A DNA stretch of 5,627 nucleotides from SZUA-442 sp051011415 (GTDB lineage Bacteria; Actinomycetota; Acidimicrobiia; Spongiisociales; UBA5794). The notes under the pieces are model-generated. The model saw only the letters and a list, made by a program, of their open reading frames with translations. It made no database searches and had not been told where the DNA came from. The DNA is taken from NCBI GenBank assembly GCA_051011415.1, contig JBPCTY010000115.1, positions 1-5,627 on the forward strand, given 5' to 3'. Shown here piece after piece: positions 1-3,817 of the stretch. The translations under genes were made by a program, and so were the position numbers. Position 1 is the first letter of the stretch; every line of letters begins with the position of its first letter.

Positions 1-95
1 GCGCAGAGCTCACCGAAGGCGGCGTCGAGGGTGCACGCGAGGCCGCTCGTGCGCTGCGTGAAGCCGAAGACGCTGAGGCCGACTTCACCGAATAG
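1..95 (+). CDS. C-terminal fragment of an unidentified Ala/Glu-rich protein
   Basis: An open frame enters from the left edge (first full codon at 3) and ends with TAG at 93-95. The 30 visible residues begin AELTEGGVEGAREAARALRE and end in DFTE. The segment is very rich in Ala, Glu and Arg, has no hydrophobic stretch, and is probably an amphipathic helix at the end of a soluble protein. Codon third positions are mostly G or C, as expected for a real gene here. I do not recognise the family, and 30 residues of low-complexity helix are not enough to name one. The next gene on the same strand starts 69 bases downstream, too far to assume co-transcription. Confidence 0.6.
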   Translation, partial: AELTEGGVEGAREAARALREAEDAEADFTE

Positions 96-109
96 CGCCG
101 CGTCGGGTG

Positions 110-133
110 CCTCAGCAGGACAAAAGCCTGAGG
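110..133 (+). terminator. Weak hairpin after the first gene, possible terminator
   Basis: CCTCAG at 110-115 and CTGAGG at 128-133 are perfect inverted repeats around a 12-base loop, starting 15 bases after the stop codon of the upstream gene. The stem is only 6 bp, the loop is large and no T-run follows, so this is not a canonical intrinsic terminator. Actinobacteria often use hairpins without U-tracts, which is the only reason to list it. Confidence 0.2.
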
Positions 134-151
134 GTCATCGCTGTTTAGGAC

Positions 152-157
152 GATACT
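152..157 (+). promoter_or_regulatory. Candidate -10 element for a leaderless transcript
   Basis: GATACT at 152-157 resembles the TATAAT-type -10 hexamer and ends 7 bases before the GTG at 165. That spacing would place the transcription start at or next to the start codon. The only purine-rich Shine-Dalgarno-like stretch (AGGA, 147-150) lies 14 bases from the start, too far to work well, which fits leaderless translation. The -35 position (about 129-134, TGAGGG) matches the consensus poorly. Confidence 0.3.
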
Positions 158-164
158 TCTGTCC

Positions 165-1604
165 GTGATATCTGATCAGAGAGCAGCGACGGCCGACGCC
201 GGCGACGAGAACCGGCTGGTCGACCCGATGCGTATCCAGCGCGTCGGGATATGGCTTGTGTGCATTGGTCTGCTCGGTCTTGCTGGGACAACCTTCCGGC
301 GCCCCAATACTTCCCCTGAGGTCATCGTCCTTGCGCTTTGCGTCGTCGGCCTCCTCATCGGGATATGGCTTGTCGTGAGCGATGGGTGGCGGTCGAGCGC
401 CGTGCGGATTGGAGCTGCAGCGACGAGTATGGCTGTCGTGGCCGTTCTTGCCGCGCCTGCTCTTGTGCCGTTCTTCCAGATCAGGGTGTTCGTGGTCACG
501 ACAATCGTGGCCGTCGCTTTGGCAGCTCTTGCGCTCTTGCGACCAGCGATCTCTCGGACGATTCTTCTGGCATGCACCTTCGTTGCGGTGGCGACCTTTT
601 CCATCGGTGCGCTGTCAGTGCTTGGAGGTGAGGCGCCGCCGATCGACGTGGTTGAGCTTCACGAGCAAGCCGTTGTTGCGCTCAACGCAGGCGAGAACCC
701 ATACAGTACGGGATCTGTTTCGGTGTACGAGTCGCTGCCTCAGGGAGGCGGCGAGACCATCCAGGAATACACGTATCCGCCGATCAATCTCGCTTGGTAC
801 TGGGTGGGCGATGCGATCTCGGGAGATGTGCGGGCGGGTGGTGCCATTGCCATTGCGCTGGCGTTCGTCTTGGTTGGTCTGATCGGGCTGCAAGGTCCCG
901 AGACAAGGGTCGCACCAACGGTGGCTGTTCTCGGCCTGCTGCTCGCAAACCAGGCTCACTACCTGATGGTTTCGAACGGCTGGACCGAAGCAGTGGCGGT
1001 GCCGTTCTTTCTCGCGTCGCTGCTGTTGTGGAAGAAGGTGCCCATGGCTTCGGCCGTTCTACTCGGGCTTGCTCTCGCATCGAAGCAGTACTTCATCTTG
1101 GCCATTCCTGTTGTGTTGGTTCTCCCCGATTCGCGCCGGTACATGCGAGCAGGAGTAGCAAGCGTTGTGGCGGCGCTCACGTTCCTGCCCTTCGTTCTTT
1201 GGGATGTGCGGGGACTCATCGACGGCGTGATAGTCCATCACTTGACGAGGACACCCCGCCCTGATGGGATGACGCTGGCGAACCTCGGCATCGAGGTGCC
1301 AACGGTGCTCGCGCTCGCGGCCGCTGTTGGGGTCGGCGTGTTGCTTGGTAGGAGAGCTCGCGGAGGGGGGTCGACGCTGCTTTCGTTGTCCGCGGTGTTC
1401 TCGGTCTTCACGATCCTCGCGGTTCGTGGATTCATCAACACGTGGTGGATGGTCTTTTGGCTCGTTGCTGCAGCGCTTCTTGTTCCGGATTGGTCTTCAG
1501 CCACAATCGATGAGGACGCTGCGGGTAGCTCGACAGATGCCCAGCGACAAGATCAACGCATGGCTAGCAGAGGCCATGCGCACGGTGACTACAAGGCTGG
1601 CTAG
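165..1604 (+). CDS. Polytopic membrane protein, probable GT-C fold glycosyltransferase
   Basis: The protein has 479 residues and about twelve hydrophobic segments, the clearest near residues 27-42, 51-71, 84-103, 107-125, 131-153, 225-243, 309-320, 328-346, 378-394, 404-421 and 424-440. A long non-membrane loop (about 154-207) carries IDVVELHEQAVVALNAGENPY (Asp161, GENPY 176-180) and EYTYPP (201-206). An Asp followed by an A-L-G-NPY stretch and then YPP is a pattern I know from GT87-like and related GT-C glycosyltransferases, which use polyprenyl-phosphate sugars on the outer membrane face. Asp161 is a candidate catalytic residue by analogy only. The donor and acceptor are unknown. GTG at 165 is the first start after an in-frame TGA at 129; ATG at 228 (residue 22) is an alternative just before the first membrane segment. 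Residues 442-479 form a polar, probably disordered tail. The stop overlaps that of the convergent SRPBCC gene. Membrane location is secure; the enzyme class is moderately supported. Confidence 0.85.
   Translation: MISDQRAATADAGDENRLVDPMRIQRVGIWLVCIGLLGLAGTTFRRPNTSPEVIVLALCVVGLLIGIWLVVSDGWRSSAVRIGAAATSMAVVAVLAAPALVPFFQIRVFVVTTIVAVALAALALLRPAISRTILLACTFVAVATFSIGALSVLGGEAPPIDVVELHEQAVVALNAGENPYSTGSVSVYESLPQGGGETIQEYTYPPINLAWYWVGDAISGDVRAGGAIAIALAFVLVGLIGLQGPETRVAPTVAVLGLLLANQAHYLMVSNGWTEAVAVPFFLASLLLWKKVPMASAVLLGLALASKQYFILAIPVVLVLPDSRRYMRAGVASVVAALTFLPFVLWDVRGLIDGVIVHHLTRTPRPDGMTLANLGIEVPTVLALAAAVGVGVLLGRRARGGGSTLLSLSAVFSVFTILAVRGFINTWWMVFWLVAAALLVPDWSSATIDEDAAGSSTDAQRQDQRMASRGHAHGDYKAG
244..373 (+). 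repeat. Pair of 16-base direct repeats inside the membrane protein gene
   Basis: TCGGGATATGGCTTGT occurs exactly at 244-259 and again at 358-373. The copies are 114 bases apart, which is 38 codons, so both are read in the same frame and encode GIWLV at the start of the first membrane segment and near the end of the second. Codon choice is identical across the five shared residues. This could be a short ancient duplication, gene conversion or chance. Confidence 0.6.
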
Positions 1605-2035
1605 GCGATCGTTGCTGCCAGATCCTCGACCTGTTGCGGGAATCCAGATGCAAGCGCCTGCTTGATGGCAGGGAAGAACATTGCCGACAGCATGCCCTTG
1701 GTTCTGAAGGTGATCTCGACCGTGACCTCGGTTGATGGGTTACCTTGGGTGATCGTTGCGATAACGTCACCGGCGATTTCCGAAGTGTCGAGCGTCATCG
1801 TGTACCGCTCGTTCGGTGTGAAGTCTCCGCCTATGGCTTCGCCGTCGTAGCGCTTGCCGCCGACATCGGCGACCCAGTCGAACGAACGCAGGGTTCCGGA
1901 GGCATCGAACGATGGGTTCGAAACTTCGGCGACGGGTCCGATGTTTGACCATGTATCTGGGTTCTGCAGCGCAGCCCATGCAACATCCGGGGTCGCATCG
2001 ACGGCAACAGTGTGCGAGAAGGTTTCTTGGGGCAT
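1601..2035 (-). CDS. SRPBCC (START / polyketide cyclase-like) family protein
   Basis: A 144-residue soluble protein with no signal peptide or membrane segment. The N-terminal stretch (residues 6-31) FSHTVAVDATPDVAWAALQN followed by PDTWSNI is the usual first strand and helix of the SRPBCC fold: a beta strand, then 'a-t-P-e-v-aW-ALqnpd-W'. Alternating strands follow (about 47-110), and the last 30 residues (about 117-143) read as the long C-terminal helix that closes the hydrophobic pocket. Such proteins bind hydrophobic ligands; no ligand or catalytic residue can be deduced here, so no reaction is proposed. The start ATG (complement of 2033-2035) lies 9 bases after the stop of the HIT gene, so the two are probably co-transcribed. 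The Shine-Dalgarno is weak (AGAG overlapping the HIT stop codon). The stop TAG (complement of 1601-1603) overlaps the stop of the convergent membrane protein gene, leaving no intergenic space for a terminator. Confidence 0.88.
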   Translation of the reverse strand: MPQETFSHTVAVDATPDVAWAALQNPDTWSNIGPVAEVSNPSFDASGTLRSFDWVADVGGKRYDGEAIGGDFTPNERYTMTLDTSEIAGDVIATITQGNPSTEVTVEITFRTKGMLSAMFFPAIKQALASGFPQQVEDLAATIA

Positions 2036-2044
2036 TCGGCGACT

Positions 2045-2443
2045 CTAATCGTCCATTGCGGCGATGAGCAGAGCCGCAGCCTCGTCAAGTGCCTCTGACG
2101 AAGCGTTGCGGTCAGCCTGGGAGAAGTCGAGATCGGTCACGCCGTTGATGGGCGAGACATGGATGTGCACATGAGGCACCTCGAGCCCGGCAATCATCAG
2201 GCCGACCTTCTCAGGCGCCCAGATGGTTTCGATTGCACGAGCGACGCGCTTCGCGACGACCATCAAATGAGAAAGCTCTTCGGAGGTCAAGTCGATCCAA
2301 TGGTCGACCTCCCTTCTTGGCACGACCAGCGTGTGCCCAGGAGCGAGGGGTTCAATCGAGAGGAAGGCAACGCAGATGTCGTCGGTGTATACGAAACGAC
2401 CGGGGAGTTCGCCTTCGATGATTCGAGTGAAAAGCGTTGGCAT
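2045..2443 (-). CDS. HIT (histidine triad) family nucleotide-binding protein
   Basis: A 132-residue protein starting MPTLFTRIIEGELPGRFVY. It has the HIT hallmarks: the front half FLSIEPLAPGHTLVVP (residues 27-42) and the triad VPHVHIHVSP with His91, His93 and His95, preceded by the usual 'GLEVP'. HIT proteins of this branch bind and hydrolyse nucleotide phosphoramidates or related AMP conjugates, with the middle His as nucleophile; the physiological substrate is normally unknown. Length and motif order are typical for HINT-like proteins. The frame stays open upstream to 2599, but the true start is ATG at 2443 (complement of 2441-2443): a strong AAAGGAG lies just before it, homology begins there, and the upstream extension is basic, low in family resemblance and would overlap the divergent sugar transferase gene. 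It is probably first in an operon with the SRPBCC gene. Confidence 0.95.
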   Translation of the reverse strand: MPTLFTRIIEGELPGRFVYTDDICVAFLSIEPLAPGHTLVVPRREVDHWIDLTSEELSHLMVVAKRVARAIETIWAPEKVGLMIAGLEVPHVHIHVSPINGVTDLDFSQADRNASSEALDEAAALLIAAMDD

Positions 2444-2447
2444 GGAG

Positions 2448-2454
2448 CTCCTTT
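2448..2454 (-). promoter_or_regulatory. Shine-Dalgarno sequence of the HIT gene
   Basis: On the minus strand AAAGGAG (complement of CTCCTTT) sits 4 bases upstream of the ATG at 2443. It is the best ribosome binding site in the window and decides the start of the HIT protein against the longer open frame reaching 2599. Confidence 0.75.
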
Positions 2455-2475
2455 GCTGGTGGCGAAGCCTCCGAA

Positions 2476-2481
2476 ACGGTA
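2476..2481 (-). promoter_or_regulatory. Candidate -10 element for the HIT-SRPBCC operon
   Basis: On the minus strand TACCGT (complement of ACGGTA) fits the TAnnnT form common in actinobacterial -10 boxes. It would give a transcript starting near 2469 with a leader of about 25 bases that includes the AAAGGAG site. No convincing -35 is visible upstream. It overlaps the candidate -10 of the divergent gene by two bases. Confidence 0.25.
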
Positions 2482-2485
2482 GCCT
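2480..2485 (+). promoter_or_regulatory. Candidate -10 element for the sugar transferase gene
   Basis: TAGCCT at 2480-2485 fits the TAnnnT pattern and ends 8 bases before the ATG at 2494, so the transcript could be leaderless or nearly so. No Shine-Dalgarno is visible before that ATG. TTGCTG at 2453-2458 resembles a -35, but the spacer of 21 bases is too long to be convincing. Confidence 0.28.
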
Positions 2486-2493
2486 GTGTGGCC

Positions 2494-3777
2494 ATGGGTC
2501 GACGATTCTTCCTTCGGTCGGTGGTGCTCGCCGACGCCATCTCGCTCCTCGCTGCGATTCTTCTCGCCACGTTCCGGGTGTTCGATGTCTGGATGCCATG
2601 GCTGGCCGTCACGTCAAGCGGGTCACTCATGCCTTCTGTTGTACTGATGATCGCTGGCGGTGCTGTTTCGTCGTATGTGTCGTACCTCGCTTGGGGGCAG
2701 TCGGTGCCACGACCGTCCTATGGGCGTGCTTTTGGAATCGTTGCATCAACAATGGCGATCACGGCGGTCGGACTTGTCATCAGCCGAGCGTATTGGTCGA
2801 GAGAATGGCTGCTCACCGCTGCAACGGTTTGGTTCGCTCTCGCTTTGGCCCATCGGTTCATCCAACGGCGCAGGCCGTGGGCAGAACAGATGGTGGTGAT
2901 CACCTCTGAGAAGGTGCTCGCAGATGATCTTGGGAGCGCCCCTCACTCTGATGTGATCGCGATCGTTGATCCCCTCGGTGAACCGACAGACGTGCCATTG
3001 ATCGACGGAGCATCCCTCGTGGTTGATCTGCGCGAGGTGCTGTCGGAGGACATGGCTAGGTATGTGTCATCGGCGTCAGTGTCGGGACAACGTGTCCGAA
3101 CTCTGGTCGACGTCTATGAGGAGCACACAGGTCGAATACCGCTTGTCCACATCATCGGAGGTTGGGAGGTCAGCCGTCCTGTGCGGAGATCCGGGTACGC
3201 ACCGGTGAAGCGCATGCTCGACGTCGTGCTCGTCGTTGTCACGGCACCGTTGTGGCTTGCGCTGTGGGGGGTTGTGTACGTGGTAGTGAAGATGGACTCC
3301 CGCGGCAATGCGATGTATCGCCAGCAGCGGGTTGGGCGCCACGGCGAATTGTTCACGTTGACCAAGTTTCGAACGATGGTGCACGACGCCGAGTCCGATG
3401 GGCCTCGGTTCGCCGCTGAGAATGACCCGAGAATCACACGGGTCGGCAAGTTTCTGAGAAAGAGCAGACTTGACGAGATCCCGCAGCTCTGGAATGTCCT
3501 GCTCGGGGATCTGGCGGTTGTTGGCCCACGACCGGAAAGAACCGTGTTCGTCGAGCAATTCTCCAAAGAAATCCCGTTCTACGACAGCCGCCATCTCGTT
3601 CGGCCCGGGGTGACAGGCTGGGCACAGGTGCACTATGGCTATGCGGATGACCAGGCTGAGGCAGTAGAAAAGCTCACGTACGATCTTTATTACATAAAGC
3701 ATTCATCGTTTTGGCTCGATATACAGATCATGGGTAAAAGCGTCTGGACCGTACTTACCGGCGACGGCGCTCGATAG
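2494..3777 (+). CDS. Polyprenyl-phosphate sugar-1-phosphate transferase (bacterial sugar transferase family)
   Basis: A 427-residue membrane protein of the WcaJ/WbaP type. The family moves a sugar-1-phosphate from a nucleotide sugar to undecaprenyl phosphate at the inner membrane face, the first step in building an exopolysaccharide, capsule or O-antigen-like glycan. Four hydrophobic segments lie near residues 9-28, 46-64, 78-97 and 104-122. A short Rossmann-like region follows (about 131-225), then the catalytic domain (about 236-427): KRMLD (239-243), a membrane helix with Pro252, KFRTM (291-295), NDPRITRVGKFLR (310-322), the catalytic Asp-Glu pair in RLDEIPQLWNVL (Asp327, Glu328), GPRPE (344-348) and RPGVTGWAQV (370-379). 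All key catalytic motifs are intact. The sugar cannot be read from sequence. The frame is open back to a TTG at 2437, but ATG at 2494 is preferred: it starts just before the first membrane segment and leaves room for the divergent HIT gene. The central region is short for the family. Confidence 0.95.
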   Translation: MGRRFFLRSVVLADAISLLAAILLATFRVFDVWMPWLAVTSSGSLMPSVVLMIAGGAVSSYVSYLAWGQSVPRPSYGRAFGIVASTMAITAVGLVISRAYWSREWLLTAATVWFALALAHRFIQRRRPWAEQMVVITSEKVLADDLGSAPHSDVIAIVDPLGEPTDVPLIDGASLVVDLREVLSEDMARYVSSASVSGQRVRTLVDVYEEHTGRIPLVHIIGGWEVSRPVRRSGYAPVKRMLDVVLVVVTAPLWLALWGVVYVVVKMDSRGNAMYRQQRVGRHGELFTLTKFRTMVHDAESDGPRFAAENDPRITRVGKFLRKSRLDEIPQLWNVLLGDLAVVGPRPERTVFVEQFSKEIPFYDSRHLVRPGVTGWAQVHYGYADDQAEAVEKLTYDLYYIKHSSFWLDIQIMGKSVWTVLTGDGAR

Positions 3778-3808
3778 ACACCTAGGAACTGGCTACCACC
3801 TTTAAGCT

Positions 3809-3812
3809 GGAG
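3809..3812 (+). promoter_or_regulatory. Shine-Dalgarno sequence of the secreted peptidase gene
   Basis: GGAG at 3809-3812 is 5 bases before the ATG at 3818. It supports that ATG over the in-frame GTG at 3812, which overlaps the GGAG itself; an in-frame TAA at 3803-3805 blocks anything longer. TAAGCT at 3803-3808 also fits TAnnnT but is too close to the ribosome binding site to serve as a promoter for it. The gene may be read through from the sugar transferase 40 bases upstream. Confidence 0.6.
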
Positions 3813-3817
3813 TGACG

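Noticed and set aside
176..604. 142-residue minus-strand open frame
   Set aside because: Antisense to the membrane protein gene, rich in Arg, Thr and Ala as shadow frames in GC-rich DNA are, with no upstream signals or family resemblance.
2437..2493. TTG start giving a 446-residue sugar transferase
   Set aside because: The 19 extra residues would overlap the HIT start and its ribosome binding site and add a non-family segment before the first membrane helix; ATG 2494 fits better.
2444..2599. N-terminal extension of the HIT open frame to 184 residues
   Set aside because: The extra 52 residues are basic and unlike HIT proteins, overlap the divergent sugar transferase gene, and lie upstream of a strong Shine-Dalgarno placed for the ATG at 2443.
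2331..2909. 192-residue plus-strand open frame
   Set aside because: It spans the divergent intergenic region and both neighbouring genes in a different frame; its Cys- and Arg-rich translation resembles no protein family.
3076..3702. 208-residue minus-strand open frame
   Set aside because: It lies entirely antisense to the catalytic domain of the sugar transferase, has no recognisable motif, and its composition is that expected from the complement of a GC-rich gene.
3791..3797. GGCTACC upstream of the peptidase gene, inverse of GGTAGCC upstream of the sugar transferase (2478-2484)
   Set aside because: A 7-base match between two places in 5.6 kb is expected by chance, and its position relative to the two starts differs.
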